A stretch of DNA of 64,000 bases from Paramacrobiotus metropolitanus (Eukaryota; Tardigrada; Eutardigrada; Parachela; Macrobiotidae), in assembly GCF_019649055.1 (NCBI RefSeq), contig NW_026570243.1, positions 372,001-436,000 on the forward strand. The letters are read 5' to 3'. Both the position numbers and the translations under genes were made by a program. Below the pieces are notes generated by a model, which ran no database searches, had not been told where the DNA came from, and saw nothing but the letters and a program-made list of their open reading frames with translations. The first letter of the stretch is position 1; each line of letters opens with the position of its first letter. This document shows, piece after piece, positions 13,158 through 31,600 of this stretch.

Positions 13158-13599
13158 TCCCTCTGGTCCGACGCGTATTCGACGCTCCATGGTGACTGGA
13201 GCTCTGCGGGTCGGTTGTTTGTACCGGGAAAATTCTGGGATGCCGATGGCCTTTCTACACGGGTCATCGTGCCTCGCGATCTCTTTGTTGCGACTAAGAC
13301 TGTTTACGAACTGCAGCGGTGTCGCCGGTATGTAAGCGGAATTTGCGGAAAGTGCATTTTGGTGTTCTGTTTCTGTAAACATGTGGAGTGTTTTTTATTC
13401 CGAATCACTGGAGTTCAACAGTTCTAGTCATGAATACTGCATTTTCGATTTTATTAATCCTTTTTATAAGACCTGTGCATTAGAAATCCACTGATCTTTA
13501 TATCCACTGATGAAAAAAAATTTTCGACAAATCGTCAAATTCTCTGACAAGCTAAAATTGCAACGAGTTTCATAGTTAGTGTCAGAAGAAAATCTCCCA

Positions 13600-18641
<5,042 letters not shown>

Positions 18642-19377
18642 TGCAAATAATCCGACAGCATAATGCCCCAAAGGCCAATTTTATCAGTATATGCGTTATT
18701 TTTAAATTATCAAGCAATACAAAGAAATTTCTTCCAGAGTGAAACAACGTTACAATATTTGTGAAAAGTTGAGAATAACGTTTTGACTTTTACCATAATT
18801 ACTACTTACTAGCAAAACACCGAAAATTTTTCAGCAAGGATACATGCAGCAGTGGCTCGGAGGCGGTAGACTGTTGGAAGTTAATGAGTCAGACTCTATG
18901 GGCGGTGGGCTGTGGTACACACTACACACCTAATTTGTGTTCCGAAAACTCTCGAAACGGAAAACGACTGAAACGGCATTTCCGAAACCACAAAAAATCT
19001 GCCAGATTTGAACTTTCCAATTGCTTTTTTTACCTCTTCTTAAAATTTTGGAATCATTTCCATAGACTCTATTTTGGCATCACTTTGGCGAATTTGTAGA
19101 TCTCTGGCTACATTTTACACGCAGAAGGTTTTTTGGCGAACTGCGGCTGCTAAAACGGTATTTAACTTTCTTATTTCGTATTTGAAGTTTCACCTGCTCT
19201 AGTACTTACGGCTTCGCGCAATCAGATTATCAGATCCAAAAGTCCTTTCGCTCTGGTTTGCTTTTGCACCTGATCTTGAAAATCAGATGGTCCTAGCTCA
19301 CCGTGGAGTCCAGATTTTCTATTGCATCGCCCCTTTGTACCATAACGTGATGGTCCTGTTTTGGTTTTCAGGAAAAA
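18642..19377. promoter_or_regulatory. Divergent intergenic region shared by NVL and FKBP
   Basis: The start codons of NVL (minus, 18641) and the FKBP co-chaperone (plus, 19378) are 736 bp apart, so both promoters must lie here. No TATA box stands out. A CAG sits at 19370-19372, just before the FKBP ATG, so a 5' UTR intron is possible. Role inferred from gene arrangement only. Confidence 0.5.
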
Positions 19378-21752
19378 ATGTCAGAGCGCCATTACTTTGA
19401 AGACTTCGATAAGCCGATGGAGAAGATGCCGGTGGACTTCGACATTGAGGATCCGGCTCTCCTTGACTGTAGCGACAAACAGGATCGTGGCGTTCTGAAG
19501 AAGATCATCAAAGAAGGTACCGGGACGGATACACCATTCGATGGATCCACGGTGCACGTCCATTACATCGGACGCCTGGTGGATGGCAGTGTATTCGATT
19601 CGAGCCGCAAGCGAAACGAGCCGTTCAAATTTATTCTGGGAAAGCGTAAGATGCGCACTTTCTTCTTTCCGTCATCATTAGCAGTTGTCGAAAACGTTTA
19701 TAGATTTTCTTACTGTGAGGATGAATTTCAGGAAAGGTGATTCAGGCTTGGGATTGGGCTGTTTCGACCATGAAAAAGGGTGAGATTTGTGAGATGGTCT
19801 GCAAATCCGCCTATGCATACGGAAAAATTGGTAGTCCACCGAAAATCCCGCCAAATTCAACGCTGATTTTCCAGGTGGAACTGTTGAGCTGGGATGTAAG
19901 TTTTTTTACATGAGGGTTTTCCCGATTTTTTCTCATTTTTGACAACCATTTTCGCGAAGCGGTGAAAACGTTGTTATTTGAAATGCTTCCGAATTCGCGA
20001 GTTTTCTGAGTTGGCATGTATAAATTCTAGGACTCGGTACAGTAATTATTAATGAATTTTGCGGCTCAAAACAGAAGGCATAAATTTTCGTTTGGTTAAC
20101 GTTAGGATGAAGACTTGAGCGCTGGAAAAGACAAGAAAATCTTACGGCGGCTTATCCGAAAAGGCACAGGATACACGATGCCCAATGAAAATGCCAAAAC
20201 CAAAGGTAATGCCACTGTTTGGATTTCCGTTTTAATTGAATTACATGCAAGCAGTTGCTGACAACTTGATTGTTGCAGCGTTTGCGAACGAATTAGCTTA
20301 CCTTACTTTTCACTGATAAGCCTTTAACATCGTGGAATTGGTATGCGGTATATAGTCATAATTATAATTATTTTATTAATTTCCAGTCCGCCTGTGCGGG
20401 TTGTATGAGGGGCGCAAGTTTGACGAACGAGAAGTGGAATTTTATGTTGACGAAGGAGACGACGACCTGCAGCTTATCCCTGGCATTGATCTAGCCGTGA
20501 AGAAAATGAAGAAGCATGAATGTTCGTTATTTACTTTTCACCCGGATGTCGCTTTTGGACGAGAAGGAAAGCCAGAATGGGAGATCCCCGGTAATGCGGA
20601 AGTACGCTACGAAATCACGCTTTTGGATTTCGACAAGGTAAATGCCGTTTCCAGTATTCTTCGGAAATTAATTTTGGTCCTACGTTGATGTTACTGATTA
20701 ATAAAACGCTGAAGAATCAAGCTTGTAAAATCCAAAACCTAATGAGGATGAGTGAATTGACAGGCCAAAGACACTTGGAGCATGAATCCGGATGAGAAGT
20801 TCGAAACAGCAGAGAGGTCTAAGGAAAAAGGATCTCAGGCGTTCACGGTTAGTAAAATAATTTGCGTTTAATGTTGCAGCTCATTTAATATTGGTTTTTT
20901 ATGCTACAGAAAGGAAGACACGCGGCAGCGATTAAACATTATGAACGAATGAAAGAGATGCTGGCCGCTGACGCGGAATTCAAAGACGAAAATGAGGAGA
21001 AACGCAAGAAAATGTTGGCTGTATCGCATAATAACCTGGCTGCCGTTCATTTGAAATTGGGCGATCTGTATGCTGCCAAACGAGCGACGGAAGAAGCCTT
21101 GACGCTGGATCCCAACAACATCAAAGGGCTTTATCGAAAGGGCACTGTATGTACAGATCTGTTGTCTCCTGTTAATGAATTATTTCAAGTAATTATATGC
21201 TGGTGTTGCTCTTCAGGCCAATTTCGGCTTGAGAGACTATGAAGAGGCTAAACGCGATTTCCAGCGAATTGTTGATCTGGAGCCGGAGAATAAAGCGGCA
21301 AAACAGCAATTGGCGCTGCTCAGCAAGGAAATGCGTGCTCAAGCGGACAAAGATCGCAAACGATTTCAAGGAATGTTCGATAAATTCGCTGCCGAAGATT
21401 CAAAGGTGAGTGATATGCCAATATTTGCTCTGCGGTCGTCAGTTTAGTTCCTATTTGGTAAGCTTTCCGATTTTATTACTGCATTACAATTCAACGGTAG
21501 AATCCAGTATAAAATTCGTCGAATTTTATTCAGCAGTAACGAGACCACATAATAATAGATCTGCGCTAGCGAAAACTGATTCTGCTGAAATGAGATATTA
21601 ATTTATCTCGGTTAATGTTAATGTTTTTGTTTCGTTTCGTAATTTTCATTCAGTAATAATGAATAGGCTTTGATTGCTTACAGGGTGATAACAAACCGGA
21701 AGTTGACGTCAAAACCAATGGCTCTGGAAGTGGAGACGGCAAGGCCGAATAA
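19378..21752 (+). CDS. FKBP4/FKBP5-type peptidyl-prolyl isomerase co-chaperone, 453 aa
   Basis: Immunophilin with two FKBP domains and a TPR domain, the layout of FKBP51/52, which bind Hsp90 and steroid-receptor complexes. Eight exons: 19378-19645, 19732-19895, 20106-20205, 20387-20637, 20764-20847, 20910-21146, 21217-21405 and 21684-21752, total 1362 nt; human FKBP52 is 459 aa. FK1 keeps the active-site residues: VHYIG Tyr, VFDSS Phe-Asp, FKFILG Phe, VIQAWD Val-Ile-Trp, AYAYG Tyr and LIFQVEL Phe. FK2 (from VRLCGLYEG) lacks the Trp and much of this set, as in vertebrate FKBP52, so it is probably inactive. TPR helices follow from [21 protein letters not shown] through [12 protein letters not shown]. 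The tail is Lys-rich and ends [10 protein letters not shown]. An AATAAA overlaps the stop codon (21748-21753). Confidence 0.95.
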
Positions 21753-22141
21753 AAGTGTCGTTTTTGGAATAGTCCTTTTTTCGAGTAAGAATTTTGATCG
21801 CTTTTTTAGTCATGTTGGGTTGCTAACTTCCATTGAAGGGCAACGAATCGATTGAAAGACATTCGTTTTTAAAATTCTGTGACATTGTCTCATAAATACG
21901 GGCTTGTTCGGTTTTGGTTTTTTTACCAAATATTTTTACTATGCATCCGTGTGTCGCACATATATTGCGGGAAATTGTCGTTTGGATGGATTTTATATGT
22001 ATTTCGTTGCATGTTTTTTTTTACCTGAATGATCGAAACTGAATGCTTGGATTAATGGTTTCAAATGGGTAAAGAATTGGCGTTTATAACGGGGAAGATT
22101 TAATGGCAAATGATTCTGCAACGCAGTAACCACTACGCAAG

Positions 22142-23024
22142 TTAAGTTTTCTGGGGAAAGCTTTTAAGCTCCTGGCCGCGTTCTATCGTCTTGATAGCAT
22201 TAGCCAAAGTTTCGTTGTATTCATTCAGACACTTAATAGTAATTTCCCGACTGGGATACTTTCCTATGAAATTTGGTTCCATCTGCTGAGCGGAGCTTTG
22301 TCTTGTGGACATACATTCCGGACTGCTCTGCGGACGCAGAACTTTTTCCACTTCGGATAATCGTGAACGGAGCTGCCGGACTTCGTCTTCAAGATCGTTG
22401 GCATGTGCACACTTCTCGAACAGCATTTGATTGGTTTCCTGATACAATGCCACCTTGTCTTTCAGCTCTGTGATCTGCTGTTTTTGATCGAAGAACAATT
22501 TGTTGCCTAATAATTAATGACAGTATAGAGTGCTGCTTTATCTCTCCTTCGACCTTCGCGAATACGTGCTGACAATGACAAAAGAAGTAAGCAAATTAAA
22601 TCGCACATAAATTATTTTTGTAATTTTTCTTATATCAATCGTCAACTGAAACCAGTGGTTTTATTTCCTATGCTCATCCGTTTAAAGCTGAACAGTAATA
22701 ATGAATAGGCTTCGATAGATTCCGGTCTACTGGGACAATAATTCTTATAGATTACAAACGAAACGAAATTAACGTGGTATTGAAAAATTGTAAACAATTG
22801 GACATTCCAAGTACAAGTACCTATAAGTTTATTGTACAACTCATCTACCAGTGATGCGTACCCTAACCTTTCAAGACGTCCATCCGTGAAGCAACGCAGG
22901 AATCGTGATACGCGTCCCGTTCTTCCTTGAACCGTTTACACTCTGCTTGTACGCTGTTTAGTTGCTCTAGAACATGCGCTAATTGATGCTGTAATGTGTC
23001 ACAGTCTGAGCAAGCTTTGGGCAT
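22142..23024 (-). CDS. Small coiled-coil protein, about 173 aa, unrecognised
   Basis: Two exons, 22868-23024 (from the Met in QAMPKAC) and 22142-22506, join in phase to give 173 residues. The protein opens with CSDCDTLQHQ, then continuous heptad-like helix (VLEQLNSVQAECKRFKEER, ITELKDKVALYQETNQ, LEDEVRQLRSRLSEVEKVL), a Ser/Gln-rich linker and a short second helix (LNEYNETLANAIKTIERG). The upstream frame extends past the Met with another CDLC pair, so an earlier exon may exist and the start is uncertain. Coiled-coil adaptors of many kinds look like this; I cannot name a family. It lies tail-to-tail with FKBP, stops about 390 bp apart. Confidence 0.6.
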
Positions 23025-23677
23025 GGCTTGACAAAGGTCACATGAGGAATGAGGTTGCGCCCTTTGATGTTAATATGTAAAGCAGCAAGGAATAACACAG
23101 TGGATGGAAAAATATTGTAATAACACCACTAATTATCCAGAAAGATGTGAAATAAGCTATCTTACGAAAACTATGAGTTTTTAGATGTCTGCAATTCTGT
23201 TTCGAATTCGTAAATACCTCATTAATAGCAACAATATAGCAGCAATTTACTGTACAATATTAATTTGAAAATTTTAGTAGAAGTACGTATTCTTGGTAGA
23301 GACCGTACAGTACCTTACAGATAGTTCTATAGGTATACGTACTTCTGTAGCTAGTTTTACGACACTCTTATTGTTGCCATGTAAAGTGCTTTGAAAAGTT
23401 GTATTATACATACCTCGTACTTCGTTTGATAATTTCTGCTTAGGTACTGTACGTCATAATGTTTTTTAGTAAAAAATTACATTATTATGGATATAAAATT
23501 ATTTCTTTCCTCTCATATTTTGGCTTTCTGACACATAAAGCATTTAAATGTTGTGAATCATACGTACAGATAAAGTTGTGTAAATGGTGATCCATAATGA
23601 AAACGTTTATTTCCATAGGTTTCACAAAATCCCTAAATTTTATTTAGTAATATTCAAATTGATAATTATAACGGTTA
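23025..23677. other. AT-rich spacer, no gene seen
   Basis: Between the coiled-coil gene and the GTPase stop codon. It is unusually rich in GTACAG/GTAC-containing stretches (around 23280-23460). It may hold an upstream exon of the coiled-coil gene, but none could be joined with confidence. Confidence 0.4.
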
Positions 23678-26600
23678 TCAAAGACTCGTTGCAGTCTGTT
23701 TTCGGAAACTCATTTTTTGTAAGCAGGAGATGATCCAGTAGAGAATATAAAGCACCAAAAATGCTGCTCCCAAGGAAATGAAGGGAATAATTGGTTGCAA
23801 AACAGCGTCGAGAAATGACCCTGAATCATCCTTGGTTTGTGCAACCTAAATCACATGATCAGCTGTGTCAGTAACCGGCACCTTGTAATATTAATAACAA
23901 CAAGTACCAAATCAAATTGTGCATTGAATTTTCGTTCGGAGTCTCGTATATACACTCCATACAGTATCATATATTCTAATTTGATAAATAATTTCTGCTT
24001 TCATTAGTATACACTATATAAAGCTTGCTTACTATCCCTTTTTGAGCATATTTGGTCATCTGGGAAGCCATCAAGATCTGAAAGGTCATGGCATTGTTTT
24101 GCACTGTTTGTCATCAAATGTCCTCAGGACAGTAAACATCGTACGTTTTGCAGTCCGCATACATACCTGCATTTTTTGTTCGTTGTTTTTAAGTTGCTCC
24201 AGAGCATGATAAAATCTGCGAGCCTGAAGCGTGCGATCTAGGTATTCACTGCTTTCGTAGTACAAAATCTGCGTTGCTTCGTTCAAAAGTTTTGGCTTTC
24301 GGATGAGCACTTCATGATGACGGAGATCGGAAACAAGACGCTGCCGCAGGGAGAAATGCAATTCGCGAATTTCTTCTTCCGGAATATTTTTATGATTATG
24401 CAATCGCTGTGGAACAATGATGATATTGGGTCAAATATACGTATAGTTTATGAGCAAAACTTGTATTATGCTTGTTAAGCATAAATAACGGTAAGCATTT
24501 TAACTATTTTATAATTCGTTTTTAAATCACTTCTTACTTCTTAATTAAATTTTACAAGATATGAGAGACTGAAGTACAGAGTACATGAGGCAATTGGTTG
24601 TGCCTACTGAATATAGATATAAGTACCTGCAAAATTGCTTTCTTGTAATGATTTATTAACGTCGCTGTGAACTCCTGGCCGATAAATTCCAGCTCTTTCT
24701 GTAATAGTGTAATAATTTCAACGCAAGCAATGAAATGAACTTGCTCCATATTAAAACTAAAGCTCCACCCATTGTCTGTGTATAAGTACAGAGTAAACGT
24801 CCGAGATATTTGGCTACTTCTGGTGATAAAAGTTACCTCCAAGGCATCCTGGACTGTGGGAATACGCGCGTTCCCAAAAATTTCTTCATACACCTACAAT
24901 CGTTTTCGCTATAATTTGTATGATGCAAATTATCAAGATTGCGAAAAACACTAACTTATACACATTTAATTTGCAATTCGAATAACTGTGTGGCGATATT
25001 TTTATCATAGAAAATTAATATCTAGGTTGTTTGAAAACCTTCAATCGTTCAGCCAGATCGTGACCGGTCAGCTGCTTTCCAAAGATAGTTTTTGGAAAAA
25101 TTGTGAGCGGACTAAAGTGTGAGCTAAACAACTGAGAACAGGCTTCTCCAAACACTGGATTGATATCTGCAAAAAGTTCACAAAATATGTTGCCCAAATT
25201 TATCAATTAGTCGTAGTATATATGTTCACCATTTTTCGTAAACTGCAAATTTGCAGGATCAAGCGAAATCGTTGGTAGAAATGAACAGCTTATGCCGTGA
25301 AATCCTAACTGCATTTCTTGCAATGATCCATTCCGATCCGAATCAAAATATTCCTGCACGATGCAAAATTCATAATGTCATTGTAGCAGAAGTTATAGCT
25401 ATAGTCATAATAATGATGATATACTCGTATATGACTCATATAGCGCTGATCATGATACAGTCGAATTATTGTACATTGCTGCTTATATAGCCTTAATAAG
25501 CTTAAAACTAACAATATCCGAAATGTAATATTCCGCTTCCCTGCATGTACACATCCGGATTTTTTTCAGCAAGGTGATAATCACGAATCACAAATAAAAT
25601 ATCTTGCAGCAGTCGTTTGTTTCGGGATTCTAACAGAGTGCTCACTGGCTGATCAGATGCTGCAACAAGAACACCATGCGCCACCAACATTGAAATTATT
25701 AAGTTATGTGTAATGGACAGACGATGCAAAAACCTTATCTCCGCAACTACCCGTAGCACTTGCTTTGCGGCAACATTAACTAACCAGTCAGTTATAGCCA
25801 CCATTTGTATAGAGTTAGGTAGTTAGACTTACCAGGGCACATACCGAGGCTATAAATTCAGAAAAATCTCATTTTTTGCAGAAAGGTAGAACAACTATGT
25901 AGGATGCTTAAAAAAATTATTTCATGTGCCATGGTCCATAGGGCGTGGCCAAAACAAAATTCAGAATTAAATTCTACACTGTGCTGTAGCCTATAGGAAA
26001 TGCTTGGCATCATACACTAAAAGACTTATAATACTGGTCAATCAGTACGAAGGCAGCTAACTCATTTAATTTATCTGTGCTGCTCGCTTATTGTAATAGC
26101 TGTTTCCCTTTCTGCAGATTGTAGTTTAGATTCTGGATCGGTTTCCGCTGCTCCTTACTTTAATTTGTGTCAACAATTTGTTAACTAGTTACAAAATCTA
26201 CTCGGTAGCTAACACGTGCGTACCGACATGCGAAACAAGTTAAAGCAGGCGTTGCACACCATTTACAAACCCGTTTCGCAGGCGGCTGAATTGGGAATAC
26301 TTCTGTGTGCTATGACTTACAAGTAATATTCGAAAAGCTTCTTCATATACAAATTAAAGAAAATCGTTTAAAGTTTTACCGTTTGACACGGTGCATTATT
26401 TGTAGGCTACAGCATAGTGTAGGATTTACTTTTAAATTTCGTTTTGGCCACGCCCATTGGCCATGGCACATGAAATAATTTTTTTAAGCATCCTACATAG
26501 TTGTTCTACCTTTCTGCCAAAAACGAGATTTTTCTGAATTTGTAGCCTCGGTATGTGCCCTGGTTAGCTATATCAAACCTAAAAAAAATTATTACAGAAA

Positions 26601-28609
26601 TATTTTTTTGTGTTTACGGCATTACGGCTTACGTATCGAATTCCCACTGTTATCGATCGTATTTCGAAGCCTCACGGTTAGAGCTCCAAGAAGATTCGTC
26701 AGTGCCCGGTCCAGAGTTTGTTTGGTGTTTATGATCTATGCAAAAATTCAGGGATCTAATGTGGTATTCTAGTTAATAGTTTCCGGTATTAATTTTCTTC
26801 TTATTTTTACTTTTCAGTATTGGTACAGTTAAAAAATTCGCTAGTATTGACAACATGGGCTATGCTAAACGGAGCAAGCATTAAACAGCAATAACTGCCG
26901 TGAAAAAATATTTCCATCATTATTTGAGGGATTATTCAAAGCTCCCAGTTGTTTATAATCGTTTCAATTAATATTCTAAATCTCTTTTATCACTGCGGAT
27001 AGCGGTGTGTGCAAGGGACTGGTGGGTTCCATTAGATCAAGGCATTGTTGGTTTTGAAGAACTAGACATCGCTCGATTATGCTGGTAATTTTTATACAAT
27101 ACGCCTCACGAGCAGTGCTTGCAGTATTAATCAATACGGTAATACCTAAATTTTAATAAAGCTTACCGTTGTGGAAGAAAGCAGAGTAGAAGCGTAGAAG
27201 AGTTCCGAGTCAGTTTTGCTGCTGTTGAGATGGTTATCAAAAAGCCCTTGGGTATCAACGAGGAACACCGCCAACCCATTAGGCATCAGGTAGGGATGTG
27301 CCGTGATCCACATGCCTTTAGTGCAGACAAACTGAGCGGATGATGTCTCAAAAAGTCGTTTCCGGCAATAGCGCGGTATCACCGAAGTGTCTTCATACAA
27401 CCATTCTCTTGTATCGATGTGACTTCCGGTGGTCTAGCGCAATTCAGAATAATTATACAAACGGCAAAAATTAGTTCCATATATATTGCGTTGTGCCGGC
27501 TCTTTTATAAGGTCCTCCTTGGTTAGTTTGAATTCGAATAATTCCTTGCAAAAATATAAGCGGTATTTTACGTAAATCTGCGCTATCGAATTTGGTCACA
27601 GTACAACGTTATACAAACGTCACATACATATTTCTAGAGGAACCGTATTCCATCACGGATGCATTTTATTAAAATAATATTAAAGGTCACGGAAGTTAAT
27701 GAGAAAACACCGCGAAATGTAACAAGACTGACTTCTTAACCCACCGTGCTACTGCATGCTAGATATCGAGACAAGATATTCAGAAGTGTCGATTTGCCGC
27801 TTCGGTACGTCCCCACGATACTGATTATGGCTACTTTACGTTGTCCGACGAATTCGTTTGACCTCAGCGTTTTCCGGAACTTGTCCAAATTGATAAATTT
27901 TAAGGACCCGTTTTCTTGGATCTCTGCCAGCTGTAGATGCAAAGGAGTACTGCATTTATCAATTCTCGGGACAATAAAACAAGCAATAAAACATAATTTC
28001 AAACTTAGACCTTCTAGTGAACGCAACGCTTGACCATACAATAAAAAGTGCTATACCAAGATCCGTCACCATTAAAAATTGCAGGTCATTACGTGTTGTT
28101 ATATAAATCGAAGCAGTTGGGCTTTATCAAAATAGACGTACTTACGTGTCAGGCTTTGGTTTTGCGTTAAGGTTATAATCAAGTAAAAGTATTCTATAGT
28201 ATTATTATTGCTATTAAATAAAGGACAAATCAAAATTTCCTAATCAAAATGCTATATGTACGAGTATGCCGACTGTAATATGTCTACGAGCTCTGAGATT
28301 ATCAGCAGGATTTCGAAACTAAGAAGTTAAACTTTATACTGATGCACTGCTTACAGTTTTTTAAAATACTAATTAAAGATCACATACCTGGTAAACAGAT
28401 TGACGCGTGTGTTTGTGCTTCGAATGCTCGCACCAACACGGCAGTGAATCGTATTCCAGTTCTTTATCAATCAGCACATGCTGATCCATTGCACAGAAGG
28501 CGATCATGCTAATCATTACCAACAAAAATAAGAACATCCGCAACGACAAGTGCGATTTTATCACAGTTTGCATTTGCATGTTTGTTTGAGCAAAGTAAAG
28601 GTCTGCCAA
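23678..28609 (-). CDS. Atlastin/GBP-family dynamin-like GTPase (gene model incomplete)
   Basis: Large GTPase of the GBP/atlastin class; atlastins fuse ER membranes. Supported exons: 27745-27965 (G1 VGTYRSGKSTLLN), 27167-27433 (CTKGMW for G2, VFLVDTQGLFD for G3), about 25530-25667 (LLQDILFVIRDY, the RD-type G4), 25230-25353 (EYFDSDRNGS, HGISCSFLP), 25039-25166, 24837-24893, 24627-24698, 24167-24406, 24033-24077 and 23678-23845. The last encodes a C-terminal membrane segment (IIPFISLGAAFLVLYILYW) and a short basic tail. A first exon at 28388-28609 has a start and a hydrophobic helix (MFLFLLVMISMIAFCAM), but its phase does not fit the G1 exon directly, so at least one exon is missing there and one or more between 25668 and 27166. 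Only one C-terminal transmembrane helix is visible; atlastins normally have two, GBPs none. Confidence 0.85.
25832..26563. mobile_element. Non-autonomous inverted-repeat DNA transposon (MITE/foldback), TTA target duplication
   Basis: Two arms of about 160 bp, 25832-25993 and 26403-26563, are near-identical inverted copies; both read inward from CCAGGGCACATACCGAGG. The outer ends are flanked by TTA on both sides (25829-25831 and 26564-26566). A 3-bp TWA duplication is typical of PIF/Harbinger elements. The roughly 410-bp centre has no transposase frame. It sits in an intron of the atlastin/GBP-like gene. Confidence 0.85.
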
Positions 28610-31600
28610 ATGCCCTTTCTAACTACTTTGAATACAGTTGAGTTCATTACCAGAAAACGATTAACTGACTTTTTAATTCGATTTCAAAGCACCTTTGAGT
28701 TTCTGTAGAACCAACTCGTATAGTGTTTGTACGCTTCGTAGGCTGTCCGCTACTCCGAATGTTTTGTCTGTATGTTCATTCTGGATCGTATAAGAGTCCA
28801 CATTTTTTTGAGAGTTATTAGGCAGGAGATAGGTTTCTTTATTGAACATGCGTACATACGTGCGTTTTTGGCAATGAGAAGTACTTATAGACCCACGAGC
28901 GGTCTTTGAGCTTAATTTGCGTACTGATGGGATATTAATATAGATCAGGGGACCAAATTATGAAGTCGATCTGTCAAATCCAGTCCGCGCCAATCGTATC
29001 AAAAATTATTCTGGCTCTTCTGGCGCTGACACAAAAATATTCGGTACTTCTATCTGTATAACATAGAAATGAGCATAAACTTGCGCGTTTGGCAGAATTA
29101 AACGTAGCAGTATGATCTTCATATTTTTTTAATATAAATCTCTAGATATAAGGGGTACAAATTAAAGTTTAGCTTTTTTATAACAATATCTTTCTGTTTT
29201 CTGTGCTTGCACATATGCGACGAGTAAACACTGAATGCAGTATTTTCGGCGTTAATATAAAGTATTTGTGTAGTAAACCGCAAAATTTTTGGTGGCTCTT
29301 GCTACATACTAATTTTGACGTTAATATCTCGATCATCAGGTGCGCTTGTGCTTTATAAGCCTTTACCGTGGTGAGTCTATACGTTATAGATGATATTTTT
29401 AGATACTGAATAAATCCTTTTTCCGAACACCGGTAATTTATGCGGTACAACCGTATTGAAACTACAATTATGCATGACATATCAGTAAAGTTTGAATGTC
29501 GCTGCCATCCAAACGTTCGGGACATGCTGCATGAAATCCTGCTGCTTCGCATAAATTTTCTTACAAATCGGCGCATCCAAATAGTGCAAACATTAGCCGC
29601 TTTTTTGTGTCGTTCATTGATCTGGACGGGCACTGATCCACCAATATGTATGCAAATAACCGAAGCAAAAATTATACGAAGCCAATTCGTCTGTCGTGTT
29701 AGAAACGATGCAACACGGTATAGTGGCACGCATTCATTAATACAACTATACTATATATTATTATGGTAAAAAAGAAAATTTTTTATGTAAGGTACTAGTA
29801 CAGAATGTGCATCGAACTATATTATAAAATGGCTTCGAATGCGTTTGTTATAATTATCTTGTTTCTATCATCTGATTAAGATAAGCTAATCCAAAAAAAC
29901 TATCTTCCGATCCGACAGTTTTCTAAGAGCGCTTGGAAATTAAATTATTTTTTGAACACTGCTTGACCTTTTGGAAATTCAACCTGGTAGTGTGCTTCAC
30001 AACAAATCAAACGTCTTCCACTTTTGTAAATAATGAACAGGAATATGTTTAGTGAATTAATTACGTACAACCGGTGTTTAGCTTGTAAAATTCACTTTTT
30101 TCAATTGCAACCCGGACAAGGATGTGTGTAAAGTTTTGCGAATACAATTGTGTTACTGGGCTATGTTATCGAAAAAGTACAAGTACGATTATGAACATGT
30201 GACATTTGGGCAGCAGCTGCGGTTCGGTTAACCCATCAAAGATGTTTGCTAAGGATTAGATCGTTGTTTACCATTGTAAACCGGCTTGTAAGCGGCCCAG
30301 TGGTCAGTATTTAAAGTGGCTAATTTACGGCGATAATTATCGCGGCCAGAACACTGCCGGTCTGGAATGGAGAGAGACATTTCGACCCGTCAAGCGGAAC
30401 ACAAGAATGTACAGTGCATGCTTGACAAGGCAAGCTGATGATAAAACGCCCCCAGTGAGATCTTTATTGCACCCAGTAGCCATAATAATATCTTGTAAAC
30501 AATATATCCAATTCTTAAACAAACTGTCAGTAACTTAAAACCTTTCTTTCTGGAATTCTTGTGCGCGTTACTTTAAGATTACCGGCAGTAAAATATCATA
30601 GTTACAGTATATGTTGTACATCAACCAAATTAAACTCTATTTTCAGAGCAAAAATTTAGTGTGTTACTTCGTTACCAAAAAATTCGGAACAACTGACGAG
30701 AACATAAGAATATACGCGGTGACCTAATTCACATAAATGATAAAATTATTTCCAAAACCTGCATCATGGTATATATTTAAACGTGATTTGTATCAATCAC
30801 AATACTTCATTGGTCCGAAAGACTACAATACCGGAACGGAGCAACAGAGTAAGGTACTTATTGTCAGTGTCGTTATATCTTTAGCTCGCACGTGAATGAA
30901 TATTCGCAGTGCGTAATCATTTTCTTTGCAGCATAAGTGTTATGTTGTTATTTGCATAAGTTATTTGTACCAGTATAAATTGAATTAAATTAGTTTACAT
31001 CTCACCCGCATACACTATGCGCACGTTATAGAATATGAATATTAATAACGTACATACTCTATAACCAAACGGCACCGCGTAGCCAGCAGCTGGATATCCC
31101 GTTATCAATTTCAGCATAGCAATATGGACCAGTGGTCAACTGCACTTTCCGCACGCACACGTGCACATGTGGCATAACAGTTGGTTGGTCGTGTCCCTTG
31201 GGTGGTACGTCTAGTTAACCTCGTCGATGACACCGGACCGTGTGGAGCATATACTAGGGCGTCTCCAGCTGTTCGTGCACATCTGTCCAATCTATGCGCT
31301 ACTTAGATATTTTATTATTCGGGAAATATGATCATCTAACCAATGCCCGGCATTCATACTAGGCATGTTGTCCATTCATTTTCCCAAATTTCTGCCGATG
31401 ATCATCTTTGACTGGTCAAATGTAAATGTGTGGACGGTCAGCTGCAGTTGTGCTTGGTTGGGCGTATTTGTCGAGTAGTGGGTATACGATTATGTGGTGG
31501 ACTGTGTTGACGGATAAGTCAAAACATTTGGACTGCGCCACTTTATGGGATATATGATTTTTTTGCAGGTAAACATATATTTACATCACGTACCTTATGG

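Noticed and set aside
12924-13427. Plus-strand 167-codon frame with a repeated SGHRACIS peptide
   Set aside because: The repeat is explained by DNA-level duplication; the minus-strand reading has the more protein-like cysteine pattern, so this frame is likely a shadow in GC-rich DNA.
26595-26760. Candidate missing exon of the GTPase between the G3 and G4 exons
   Set aside because: An open frame exists but its residues do not resemble the atlastin/GBP segment expected there.
29178-29729. Minus-strand 183-codon frame with a signal-peptide-like start
   Set aside because: The rest of the frame is irregular, switches character after about 90 codons, matches nothing I know and has no joinable exons; the plus strand is open over part of it too.
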